From: Tilletiopsis washingtonensis | Lineage: Eukaryota > Basidiomycota > Exobasidiomycetes > Entylomatales | Assembly: GCF_003144115.1 (NCBI RefSeq) | Contig: NW_020312015.1 | Coordinates: 511,042-575,041 of the forward strand | Reading direction: 5' to 3' | Length of the DNA: 64,000 bases | Shown here: piece after piece, positions 20,244 to 30,917 of the stretch | Numbering within the stretch: position 1 is the first letter of the stretch | Layout: each line of letters starts with the position of its first letter | The notes under the pieces: generated by a model | The model's database searches: none | Seen by the model: only the letters and a program-made list of their open reading frames with translations | Told to the model about the DNA's origin: nothing | Translations under genes and position numbers: made by a program

Positions 20244-22179
20244 CTACTGCTTCTCCTTCGCCGACTCGGCAGACTTTTGGCTGCGTTCCTTGCGTCCTTC
20301 AAAGTACTGCACGGAGGCGCGGGGGGGTAACCTCTGACCACTTCGCCCAGGCCGTGTTGTGCCAAGACTCACCTTGCCAATCTTGGCGCCCACGTACTTG
20401 AGCGTCCTCGTCAGGCCGGCCGTGTACACGCCCTTAATGCTCTGCCCCCACGCCGGGCCTCTGACCGTCTCTGCGATCTTGCCCAGCAGGACACTGTCGA
20501 AGTCCGTCTGCGCCACGGCCGCCTTCCAGAACTTGTCCATCGCCTCCGGATCCTGCTTGGCCGCCTGCGCGCCCGGTCGACGCGCGACATTGTCGGAGCG
20601 CGAAGAGAGGGACAGGGCGAGAAACGCGGCGTCGGAGCCGGGATGGGAGGTGTAGTGCGCTTGCAGCTTGGAACGCAGACGTAGCGGCAGCTTGGCGGCG
20701 TACGAGGCGCGCGTCGAGATGGATGTGTCTTGCTAGAAGACCAAGCAGAAAAGATGAGCGGATGCGGAGCCAGGCGATGAGAAAAGAAGAGGGCAAACTT
20801 ACAGTCATGGCATACCGATCCGTCCTTCGCTCCACAATCTGCACCGTGCCCAAGCTCCTCAGCAGGCCAGCGTAGAGTCTTCTGAACTGCTCTCGCTGGC
20901 CCAAGACGATGTTTCTGACCTTGTCGGCATTTTCGCCGCCGGGCACTCGCATGCGAAAGTCTCCCACATACGACAGGCTGGCGATGCGCGTGTACAGCTC
21001 CACCTCGGTGAAGCGCTCTGGCAGCAGAAGCAGCGCCACGCGCAGCGCAGAGGTGAGGTTGACCTGTTGTGCGAGGCGCACGCGCGCGTCGGACTGCATC
21101 ATGGCGACGGGCTTGTGCATGCGCCCCGAGACGTAGAGTGTCTCCCAGTCGAGCAGGTCCGTGCAGAGATCGTCCACCGAAATGACGCCGTACTTGACGA
21201 GCTAGTGAGGACAGAGGCCGTCAGCGCGCCCCTTCCCGGCTGAGTGGAGCAGCCATGGGAGGCTGCGTCGGCCCAGGCTGCGTGCCGGCAGGCACGCGGC
21301 GGACCCACAAGCATCGAAGCACAAGCGGGTAGGCAGCGTTCCCTTGCTGTGCCCGTGGCAGTACTTCTCCTCGAGCCAATGCACAGCAGTCCGGCGACGG
21401 CGCAGAAGCTCCTCGAGGCGCTGCACTGCTGAGCCCTATGTCTTCGCCGTCATGCTCCCAGCCCAGCTCCTGCCACTTGACTGCGTATCTTCCGTTCTCC
21501 TTCCATTCCACATCCCACACGCCTGTCATCGCAAACTCACCTCATCTCCCACCTTGACATACGGATTGTACCAAAGCCCCGCGCCCATTTTCTGCACTCT
21601 CGCCATCATGCCGCTGCCCAACAGGCGTGCCACTCTACTATAATGGCTCGGATGCTGGGCCATATTGACGGCATGCCAATGTTCCGGGTGCGCCACGGCC
21701 ATGACAATGTCGACCATCTTGCCCTTTGGTCCTTCAGGCCGGCGCGAGTGCTCGGGCCCCGCATGCTGCGCAAAGACGCCGGAGCCATATGCGAAGGCGA
21801 AGCGCAGCGGCGCACGGAAGGAGTCGTGCAGCAGCTTGAGACGCTCGACGACGGAAGAGGGCAGCGGCACGAGCTGGTTCTCGCCAAAGGCGGCGGGAAA
21901 GGAGGGCGGTGGAAACTTGGCGTCGGTGCCATTGCTGCCGTTGGCCGAGGTGGGCGGCAAGTTGAGCGCTCGCGCGGGAGAAGTGCGCAGGGAACGGCGA
22001 GGGAGATGAGGGGCCCAGCTGCATGGCAGAAGCAGCTGTGCCTCGACGCATGATGGCGACGCACGCCACAGCAGCGCCCGCCGCAGTGTATGTGTGTGAG
22101 GTGGCAGCCTGATGGCCTGTTGGCGAGACGAGCGGTGAGAAGAGCGCAGGCAGGCAGAGGGCGCGACACTCACGCTCAT
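20244..22179 (-). CDS. TAM41: Mitochondrial CDP-diacylglycerol synthase Tam41
   Basis: Tam41 converts phosphatidic acid and CTP to CDP-diacylglycerol on the matrix side of the inner membrane, the first step to cardiolipin. Four exons, all phase 0 at the joins: 22179-21541, 21201-20803, 20732-20373, 20306-20244, 486 residues. The first ~75 residues are Arg/Ser-rich without acidic residues apart from one Glu, a presequence. The nucleotidyltransferase core follows: FAYGSGVF (~129-136), the metal-binding MVDIVMAV (~155-162), HPEHWHAVN, then YGVISVDDLCTDLLDWETLY and SGRMHKP in exon 2. The basic C-terminus (RTLKYVGAKIGK) fits membrane association. Intron 1 is 339 nt, long for this locus. Divergent from the FAH-family gene. 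Confidence 0.95.
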
Positions 22180-22575
22180 GGCGGGCCTTGTTGCGCAAAG
22201 CGACACAGCAGCACGGCGAAGGCGGTGTGCGATGGCAGCGCGGATTAAGGCGTGTGCTGGCGCTGACAGAGGGGATGGGAGGGGTGGAGGAAGGCAGGCA
22301 GCAGTCGAGCAGAGTGCAGAGTGTGGAGAAAGGCTCAGGGCTCAGCTCAGCGGGCCGCTCTCTCCTCTCCTGCATGCGGAGCGAGCGGCCTCCACTCGGT
22401 GCGTCACGTGCAAGTCTTCGTGACCGGCGGCGGCGACTCGGGCGGGCGCGGCGGCCAAGGCGGGCAAGCAACAGCCGGCCGGGCACTTGCAGTGCGGGGA
22501 AGGCGCCTCCACATCTCCGCCTCTCCCGGCTCTCTCCTCTCTGCCACTCCGTCGTGCCCACCAACACCCGCCGCC
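22180..22575. promoter_or_regulatory. Bidirectional promoter region, TAM41 / FAH-family gene
   Basis: 396 bp between divergent starts. The FAH side ends in a C/T-rich leader with a CCGCC-ATG start context. No TATA box recognised. Confidence 0.55.
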
Positions 22576-23612
22576 ATGTCGCCCACGCGCCTCATCCGCT
22601 TCATCGCCGTCGAAGACTCGCGCACCTACGTCGGCGCACCCATCCTGCCGCCCGATCTCGACGTGGCGCAGTACGTCGCCGCCTCGGATCGCTCGCCCCT
22701 CACCGCGCGCGTGCTGCCCAGCGACAACATCCTCGACGCCTCGCTCGCACCCACCGACCAGCTGCGCACCGTCGCCAGGCTGCTGCCCATCCTGCCGCCC
22801 GCGCGCATTCCCTCCATCCGCGCCCTCGGCGCCAACTACGTGCAGCCGGGCCAGGAGGCGCGCGAGGCAAGGGCCAAGCGTCCCGCGCTGCCCATTCTCT
22901 TCTTCAAGCCGCCGCAGTCGTGCGTCGTCGGCCACGGCGATGCCATCGTCGTGCCAAAGGAGATGGAACATGAGACGGACTACGAGGTGGAGCTCGTCGT
23001 CGTGATCGGCAGGGACTGCAAGGACGTGCAGGTGCACGAGGCGCTCAGCTATGTGCGCGGATACGCCCTCGGCAACGACGTGAGCGCGAGGAAGAGAATG
23101 TTTGCCGTGCCGCAGTGGGGCCTGGGTGAGTTCGTTGGATGCTTGTGAAGGAGAGAAAAGGCGTGGGATGGTTTTTTCGTCAGAGAGAGAATTGAGCAGG
23201 GCAGTCAGCGGAGAGAAAAGTCAAGCGGGACGCGGCGTTCGCAATCGGACTCTCTCTCCTCTTCTGACGTCGCACTGAACGCCTGCCTTCGCAACCCTCA
23301 TCGTCTGCTGCAGGCAAAGGAGCGGACACGTACTTCCCTCTCTCCTCTACTCTTCTCCTCGCCTCCTCCTCGGTCGATCCCGAGAGCATTGCGCTGCAGA
23401 CGCGCCTCAACGGCCAGCTGATGCAGGACGGCAATACACGCGACCACCTGTGGGGCGTGGCCGAGACGATTGCAAAGCTGAGCGAGGGCACGACGCTGCA
23501 TGCTGGCACGCTGATTAGTATGGGAACACCGCCTGGCGAGGGCTTCAAGAGAGATCCTCAGGTGTTTCTGAAACACGGCGATGTCGTAACCATCTCCGGC
23601 TGTGAGTTCGCG

Positions 23613-23648
<36 letters not shown>

Positions 23649-23660
23649 GATGCGGAGTGA
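22576..23660 (+). CDS. Fumarylacetoacetate hydrolase family protein (FAHD1/acylpyruvase-like)
   Basis: Two exons, 22576-23125 and 23314-23660, 298 residues. The FAH C-terminal domain fold is clear: PILFFKPPQSCVVGHGDAIV, the metal-binding YEVELVVVIG with paired Glu, GYALGNDVSARKR, then exon 2 with LNGQLMQDGNTRDHLWGVAE and GTLISMGTPPGEGF. FAHD1-type members hydrolyse acylpyruvates or decarboxylate oxaloacetate, usually in mitochondria; some fungal homologues are only annotated as hydrolases, so the substrate is open. The N-terminal ~75 residues match the small domain seen before the core in many fungal members. The C-terminus carries a run of about ten alanines from a (CTG)n-type repeat at ~23612-23645. 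The intron is 188 nt. Confidence 0.88.
23612..23645 (+). repeat. CTG/GCT trinucleotide repeat coding polyalanine
   Basis: Uninterrupted CTG repeats near the end of the FAH-family reading frame, read as GCT/GCTG Ala codons. A likely length-variable site. Confidence 0.9.
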
Positions 23661-23976
23661 GAAGGCCAGAGGTGGGCTGACGCACTACCCAAAAACGCAC
23701 CACACACAACAGCGCACGGTCTTGGATCCCTCACGAACCCAGTGGTGCAAGTGACGAAACTGCAGGTGCCAGGCAAGGCCAAGCTCTGAGGATCGTGATC
23801 AGTACGAGGCACGCGGAAAGAGAGGACTTGGCTCCGCCTTGTGCGCAACCTGGGCATGCCCCGTCCCGCTTCACCTATGCGCCTGTGTGTCGCTCGGCTC
23901 CTCCCCTCCTCCCTGCCTCCTTCCTCGCTCCGCGCGTCCTCTCTCGCCTACTCTCACGCCTAACTCTTGCGTCCCG

Positions 23977-24011
<35 letters not shown>

Positions 24012-24343
24012 CCGCGTCTGCGCTTCCTGTTTGCTTCTGTCTTGCTCTCGCTCTATTGCCCAAGCGTCGTCAGCGCTCGCTATCTCCAATAGCGATGCTG
24101 CATGCTGTCTGCTCCTTTGACCGAGCGCCGTCGAGAAAGATGAGCTCCGTCCGATGAGTCTTTTCTCGCCTCCGTCACTCGTTGCCCCCTCCTTACGCTA
24201 CGACGGCGTGGCTCTGCACACCCAGAGCTGCCTTCGTTCTTGCCACGCTCGACGGGGACTGCAAGCTATGCCGATTTTGGGTTGCTACGTCGCACAGGAG
24301 AGGAGAGGCGGAGAGGATTCCGATGCAATCTGCGCACTGCTAC
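23661..24343. other. Convergent intergenic region with a long C homopolymer
   Basis: About 680 bp between the FAH-family and MAM3 stops. It contains the 34-base C run at 23977-24010. The plus strand around 24030-24200 is C/T-rich. No gene seen. Confidence 0.45.
23977..24010. repeat. Homopolymer of 34 C
   Basis: An uninterrupted run of cytosines in the intergenic space. Such length is rare, and the true length may be misjudged by sequencing. Confidence 0.97.
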
Positions 24344-27247
24344 CTAGTTGCCCTTTCCCTTTGCCTCGTTTCCCAGCAGCGTCGTCCTCTCATCCAGCTC
24401 CTCGTCGCCAAATACTCTCCTCGCGTTGTCCAGTATCGGGTGCTGCTGCTGCTGCTTCTTTGCCTCTGCCGCTGCCGCGCCCGCAGCTTGTGCCTCGGCA
24501 TCCGGCTGTTCCGCGATCGCTTCGTCGAGCAGGGGAAGCGAGGCCGCTGCGGCTGCGGCCGCCGCACCCGGCGGAGGCGCCTCTCCGAGCTGCGCATGCA
24601 CGGCACGCGGCGATTGCGTGACGCTTGCGGGTGCCGGAGGAGGCGGCACCAGAGTGCTGGTGCTGCTCTCCGAGGCGTCCGAGACGCTGCCAGGAGCGAC
24701 AGTGAGGTTGGAGGAAGAAGCGTCGGGGTGGGACCAGGTCTGAGTGCGCGGGAACGTCTTGCCGCTGCCGCCGTCCTTGCGTTCCGGCTCGTTTGACATG
24801 CGCCGAGATGGAATGACGGCGCCGCCAGGGAGCACTACGCCGCCGCTTGCCGGGCCGTTGGCGTTGCGAGGCGACCCCCAGCCTCTCATGCCGCCGTCCG
24901 TGCTGTAGCTGGCCTGGCTCGCCGTGGTAGACATGGGCGAGCCCGGCCGCTTGATCGCCACCTTGTCGCTAGCCTTGCCGCCCGTGGCACCCACACTCGT
25001 GCCGAGCGCGCCGTACGACTTGAGCGGCGTGCTGCGCTTCATCATGCCCGACTTGCGACGGCGCTCGATGATGCCTTGCACTAGGCCCGCGTAGTTTGCA
25101 GACGTGCCTTGTTGAGGACGATTGCGGACGACTTTGATCTTGTTGTGCACATCGACAAAGACGTCCGTCTCGTCGATGATCTCTTCGCCAATCACTTCTT
25201 CGATGACGTCTGCCGCGGGAGGTGGGGGTTCAGCTCGCGGCAGACGAATCGACGAGCAGACAGACTCACCTTCGAGCGTGACGATGCCCATCGCTCCCTT
25301 TGGCTCTCCCGGACTCTTCGAGACGAGAATCATGTGGCTTCGTCCTTGTTCTGCGCACAGCCAAAATCGCCCATGTCAGTTCTCATCATCTTGCCATCTT
25401 TCGCTGTTCTGCTGCCCTTGCGGCCCAGCAACCATTGCAGCGTACGCACGGAAGTAGTTGAGCGTGTCAAGCAGCGTCAGGTCCGGGTTCGTCTCGGGCA
25501 GAGGCGTGAGCTGGAACCAAGAAGCAGGCATCGCATCTTCCGGGTCGTAGGTGATTAGACGCTTGACGCTGCGGGAAGCGATGAGAGCGAGGCGAGGGCA
25601 AAAGGGCGCAAAGCAGCGCGGCCAGACGAAGGAGGCCCAGAGTGCGCGAGGGCGAGTCGATGGAATAGTGGGAGAGCAAACATGGCGAGGTTCAGCGAAC
25701 TTTTTGCGGCGAGCAGAGGGCTGAGAGAGAAGGGGAGTGGAGGAGATACGTACAGCAGCATGCCCAGAATTGCATCTGGCTTGCCCGGCTCATGCACTGG
25801 CACGCGCGAGTAGCCCGACTGGACGAGCTGTGGTTTCGATGCCACCCATCATTCGTCGTGTCAGCCTCAGTCCGGCGTGTAGCGGAGGGACACTCACGTG
25901 CTGGATGTTCTCCTCATTCATGATGGTGTCGGCACTCATAGTGTACACGTCCTCAATGGGCGTCATGACTGAAGCGACCGTCTTGCTGGCAACGAGCGAC
26001 ACAAGCGAAGGGGGCCGGGGCGTCAGCGTGCGCGATGGCGGAGCGGAAGGCAAAGGGGGGCATGGGAAGAAGGGCATACACACTCGTTGAGCTCGAGCAC
26101 CGCACGGATGATCGTCACTTCATCCTCGTTGAGTCCGTCTGTGCCGATCTGTTGATGCAGGCTGACGAACGTCTTGAGTTCTGCCGCAGGGCGCGCGCAT
26201 CAGCCAACCTCTCTCTGTCTCTCTCCCTCTCTGTTCTGCCCTCGCTCTGTCCAGCGCGACACGCTGCCACCTTCTCCCGCGCTTGCGTGTCTCTGTGTTT
26301 TCCTCTACTCACCAGCCTTGCGATAGGTGGTGCCGTGATCTTCTCCCAGGCACCAGTCGAGTAGCTTGGCAGTGGGCCACGCCACGGGCGCCATGACGAG
26401 CATGGTGATGTGCACGAGCGGCGCACAGTAGGCACCGATGGCCAAGCCGTGGCGCGCGCAGATGGACTGCGGCACGATTTCGCCAAAGATGACGATGAGG
26501 AACGTGGAGCTGGCGAGAAAGCGTGAGCATCAGCGGGAGAGAGCGCGGAGAGGCAAGAAGGGTGGGGCACGGAGGGAGAGGAGGCGAGACAGGGAGGGCG
26601 AAACAGGACGTACACGAGAACAGCTGCGGTGCCGCCAAAGTCGGAGAGGAAGATGGGCAGCGACTCGTTCACTGGCCGCAAGCGAAGCGCAGTGTGAGTC
26701 AGCTTAGAATGAGAGCGGAAGAGAGACTCGGCGCTGTCTCTCTTGGCGCAGGAGCGGCAGAAGAGGGCCGGAGCGTGCTAGGCTGCCGGCACAGCCAAAC
26801 GTGCGCCTCGTGTTCGGAGGAAGCGCAGCGGTGTCCAGTCTGCTATGCCTCTCTCCACGACTCACCGACGACGTTGCCGAGCAGTAGCACGACGAGCACC
26901 CAGTGTCTGCCCTTTTCGAGGAGGCGCAGCACCTTGCCGGCATGCTTCTTCTCCGTCTCGCTGCCGCTGGTGCTCAGCACCTGCAGGTTGACCATGTCGA
27001 GGCCCATGAGGCCGAGCGTCAGGCCGGCAAAGACGCCGCCGAGCAGCACGAGGGCAATGATGCTGGCGACATCGACAAAGAGCTGCAGGGGAGTGCGCGG
27101 CCCCTCGTCGGAGTGCGACGAGTGCAGGGCGATGAAGGGCGTCAGGGCGGGAAGGGGAGAGGCGGCGGAGAGAGAGGAGAGGCCGAGCAGCAGCAGCTTG
27201 CCGAGCGAGCGGGAAAGGCCACGACGCGCAGGCGACAGGGATGCCAT
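24344..27247 (-). CDS. MAM3: CNNM/CorC-family transmembrane protein (Mam3-like)
   Basis: Mam3 is a vacuolar membrane protein of the CNNM family linked to Mg and Mn handling. Nine phase-consistent exons: 27247-26866, 26671-26614, 26509-26313, 26180-26084, 25985-25898, 25827-25754, 25568-25450, 25350-25270, 25209-24344; 653 residues. Layout: signal-like N-terminus, DUF21/CNNM membrane region ([54 protein letters not shown]), then the CBS pair beginning [20 protein letters not shown], continuing [20 protein letters not shown] and [20 protein letters not shown], ending with [20 protein letters not shown] ~270-residue disordered tail with Ala and Gln runs closes the protein. Intron sizes are 50-190 nt. 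Confidence 0.93.
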
Positions 27248-27594
27248 CTTGGCGATGGAGGATGGGGTGTGGAGGGAAGGAGAGGGAGACGGCAAGCGGT
27301 CGAGCCCTAGAGCTTGTCCCTGCGAGCGAAAGCGGCTTCCAAAGGTGGAGCAAGGCAGCGCGGCACAGCAGGCAGCGGCACCGGCGCCGCACGTCCGCCG
27401 CGGCAGCTGTGGCTTCGCTCTTGCTGCCGGCCTGCCTTGCTCGCTGACGGCACGTTCACGCTTCGCCGTGCGCGCGGGTGCCGCACGCCTTACGTAAGCA
27501 TCGCCTCCCTCTCCCGCGCTCCTCTGGCGCTCGCCGCGCGGCCGCCGCCTCCCTCTCCTCCCTTCAGCACTGCCCACCACTCGCTCACCTCGCC
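27248..27594. promoter_or_regulatory. Bidirectional promoter region, MAM3 / mitochondrial uL3 gene
   Basis: 347 bp between divergent starts. A C/T-rich leader (27500-27590) precedes the uL3m ATG. No TATA box recognised. Confidence 0.55.
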
Positions 27595-28913
27595 ATGAGT
27601 GCCGCTCGCGCCAGCAGCAGCAGCAGCAGCAGCAGTCTACTGCGGGCATTCCGTCCGCTCTCCCTCCGTGCGCCCCGCCGCACTCTCGCCTCGGCCGCCA
27701 CGCTCTCGCCCAACGCCGCCGCCTCGGCCGACGCTCCCGCCGCCGCCGCCGCCTCGCCTCTGGCACCGCCCACGCCCGTCGCCGGCGATGCGTGGCATCC
27801 CACGGCTCGGCGTGTGGGCCTCATTGCCTGGAAGCGCGGCATGACGTCCTACTTTCTCCCCAACGGCACGCGTCTGCCCGCCACGCTGCTGCAGCTCGCA
27901 CACTGCCAGGTGTCGGCGCACATCGGCTTCGCGCCTGATTCCGCCGCAGCAGGCGCAGAGGCAGCCGTCAAGGCAAAGACACGCACCGGAGAGCCGTACC
28001 ATGCACTGCAGATTGCCGCCGTCGATGCGCGCTCCAAGCGCGGCGTCAGCGCCCAGGTGCGCGGACATTTGCAGAAGGCAGGCGTGGGCGCAAAGAAGGT
28101 GATCCGCGAGTTCCGCGTCAGCAAGGATGCCATTGTTCCGCTCGGTATGTTTGCGCTCCCTCTGTGCCCCTTCTCATCCGCTCATATTCTGCGACTTCGC
28201 GCCCCAGGCACCGAGTTGTCGGTGCACCACTTCGTTCCCGGGCAGCACGTCGATGTGCGAGCCATCACGCGCGGCAAGGGCTTCCAGGGCGGCATGAAGC
28301 GCCACGGCTTCAAGGGTCTGCGCGCAAGCCACGGCGTGTCCATCTCGCATCGCAGCTTGGGCTCCACGGGCCAGCATCAGGATCCGGGACGCGTGTTTCC
28401 CGGCAAGAAGTGAGTTGCCCGTCCTGCCGCTGCTGCTGAGAGGAGCGCGGCGGCATGGGTCATGCACGACAGACGAAGGTGGGGGGGGGAGACGAGTCCG
28501 GTCTGGCTACGAGGCAGGCCGCTGTGCAAGTAGCCACGAGCAAAAGGCTGACTTCTTTCTTTCCCCTCGCGCTCCACAGGATGGCCGGTCGAATGGGCGG
28601 CACGGCGCACCGCACGGTGCAGAATCTGCGCGTGCTGCGCATCGACGAGCGAGACTCTACGCTCCTCGTCTCCGGCGCCGTGCCGGGCCCCGAGGGCGGC
28701 ATCCTCACGCTCGTCGATGCGAAAAAGGCCCTCGTGGGCGCGGCGGCCAATGCGTGGGCAAAGGGAAAGACGCTGAGTGGCGAGCTGGCGACGGGAAAGG
28801 AGGCGATGGACGTGTACCTCAAGAACGGCTTGACACAGTTGCCCTTTCCCGCCGCGACCAAGGAGATGGTCAAGGGATGGCCAAAGGTCGTAGAGGTGGG
28901 AGAGCTGCAATAG
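27595..28913 (+). CDS. MRPL3: Mitochondrial large-subunit ribosomal protein uL3m (yeast Mrpl9)
   Basis: Structural protein near the peptidyl-transferase centre of the mitoribosome. Three exons, 27595-28144, 28208-28409 and 28580-28913, 361 residues. The N-terminus (Ser run from an AGC repeat, then [17 protein letters not shown]) is a mitochondrial presequence. The uL3 fold follows: [18 protein letters not shown], then [20 protein letters not shown] with [41 protein letters not shown], and [20 protein letters not shown]. These are the family signature blocks in normal order. The C-terminal extension of ~50 residues is fungal-like. The exon 2/3 junction falls within the GKK-MAGRMGG motif and is unambiguous. 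Confidence 0.96.
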
Positions 28914-29631
28914 ATGCGACAACGACGTAGGCGCGTTGTTGCGCGTGCGTGAGAAAGCTGCGCGTGTGAGCATGACGGAAGAGGAAAAGGATGCAAGCGT
29001 GAGGGACAACGGAGGCTCGCAGAGAGCGAGAGCGAAGTCGTAACAGGCAGGCGGGGAACGAGAAGAGGTAGGGAAAGAACGGTAGCGCAATCCGAGGGGG
29101 GGCACACACAAGGGAGTGAAGATCTCTCGGTCCAGCCTCTCCGGGACGAAATCGTTCACCAGAGCTTTGGCACCGGCTTCTGCTCCGCGGCGCCCAAAGC
29201 CTCTCCTAGTGTCTCTGCGGGCGCTCCTCTGCACAGACTAGGCGGGAATGGCTCTGAGATGCATCAGGACCTGTCGGGCTGCTTCTTCTTGCTGCCCGCC
29301 GAGTATGGTGGCAACAGGCGCGGGCCTGTGTGCACAGGCATCATCTCATGCGGCCAGGGCGCCCCGCGGCGCGCGCCGCGCATGTTTGCTAAGGAGAGAA
29401 GGAAGGCGCCCGCGCGGCGCGGCGCGCAGCCATCTTACCCCGCACTCGCTGGCGCCTCCCTCCCACCACGACCATCCCTTTCACATCGCGCTTGTCAACC
29501 GGTTCGACGTGCTGTCAGACTTGCTCATCTTGACGCTGTTGCTGCGCTGCTCTGCGTGGCGGCCGTGGCGGCATCGGGTCCAGCAGCAGGGCAAGTCGTC
29601 GCGGCGCCTCACATCCGCACGCTCTTCACCC
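28914..29631. other. Intergenic region before the DUF3605 gene
   Basis: About 720 bp. A frame open from 29248 continues in phase into the DUF3605 start, but its residues (Cys/Arg/Ala-rich) do not look coding. No other gene seen. Confidence 0.4.
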
Positions 29632-30696
29632 ATGCCGGCCACGGGTCAGCTGCCGCTCGGCCGCGCACATGATGCCGCGCTGCGTGTGCCGTGCAGCGCA
29701 GACGACCCGGACCTCGGCGCATGGGAGGCACCGCGCCCCGAGGACGCACGCATGACGTGGGAGGACATCCAGCAGGTGCGTCGGCCACGATGGGCCTCTG
29801 AGCTACGCGGCGCTGAGCACGCGCGCAGATCTGCGCTGCCGGCGACCTCGACCACCTGCTCCGCGCCAAGGACCTCGAGGCACGCTACCTCGCGTGGGCG
29901 ACGCGCATCCGGGCGCGCTGGGGCGGCGTCGAGGCGTACGTGCGCGGCGTGCGGCTCGGCTGGGCGAGCGACGACGTAGGCGTGCCGGCGCCGGCGCTGG
30001 GCGACGACCACTTCCGCGACACCGCCGACGAGGACCGCGTCAAGCGCCTGCCAAACGACTGGCCGTACGCGGTGCCGGCGGGCTGCGAGCACTGGGTGGT
30101 GTGGTGAGTGTGCTGCACGGGTCGCTTCTCACTGGCGCCTGACATCGGTCCAGGTCGCGCCTGCCCATCTACTCGCCCTCGCTCTTCCAGACGCCCGACT
30201 CGCCCTTCGCCGCGGGCGCAGCGCGCGAGGCGCTCTACGCAGCCGTCTCGCACGACGGCATCCGCGGCCTGACTGGCAGCGCTGCGAGCTCGTCGCCACG
30301 GGTCATCGGCCTCGCGACGCGCGAGTATCTCAGTGCGAGTCCTCTGGTGCAGACGGCGCCGCCGAGCGGCGCCTCGCCGCTGTTCAGTAGCGTTCCACTC
30401 CCGTCGACCGACCCAGCAGCGCCGACGCTCGCGCCTCCGACGCTCGAGTCCGCGACGGATCTCGCCGAGCGCGCCCACGCCTGGGCCGGCCGCTTCGTGC
30501 AGGCGTACGTGCGGCGCGTGTGGGACGAGGCGCAGTGGGAGACGGCGTGGTTCTGCAACCCGCCGCACCTGCGCACGGTGCCGGGCCTGAGCCACTTCCA
30601 GTGGGTGCGCTGCCGTGCGTGACGCTGCCGCTGCTGACCTCCCTCTGCAGCGTCATTGCGCGGCGCAAGAGCACGCACGCCGCAGCGCAGACCTGA
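29632..30696 (+). CDS. DUF3605 family protein (N-acetylglucosamine-induced protein 1-like)
   Basis: Four exons, 29632-29775, 29829-30103, 30154-30600 and 30651-30696, 303 residues. The start of the domain, MTWEDIQQ then DLDHLLRAKDLEARYLAWA, the central LPNDWPYAVPAGCEHWVVWS, and the C-terminal WFCNPPHLRTVPGLSHFHVI are the landmarks of fungal DUF3605 proteins, some annotated as GlcNAc-induced protein 1. Biochemical function is unknown. The family's usual spacing between the WPY/VVW block and the NPPHL block is widened here by a ~90-residue Ser/Pro/Ala-rich insert. It converges on RAD50, whose stop is about 220 bp away, or overlapping if RAD50 ends in its longer form. Confidence 0.85.
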
Positions 30697-30917
30697 GCTC
30701 AATCTTCGGCAATGGACGGCACATGGACCTGCACGGGGCAAATCGGCACACCGGGACTGACTTACTAATACACTCTGCCGTCCGATCTGAGTGGAGGGGG
30801 ACACGTCGCATTGGTCGCATGAGGGGGCGTACAAGTACATTGGTGTGCGGAAGGGGCGGCCGCCGGGGCCTCACTGGATGCTCTCGCGCTGGGAGGAGGG
30901 CGATCAGCTGCAGCGCG

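Noticed and set aside
28182-29234. Minus-strand frames antisense to the mitochondrial uL3 gene
   Set aside because: Shadows of a clearly conserved plus-strand protein.
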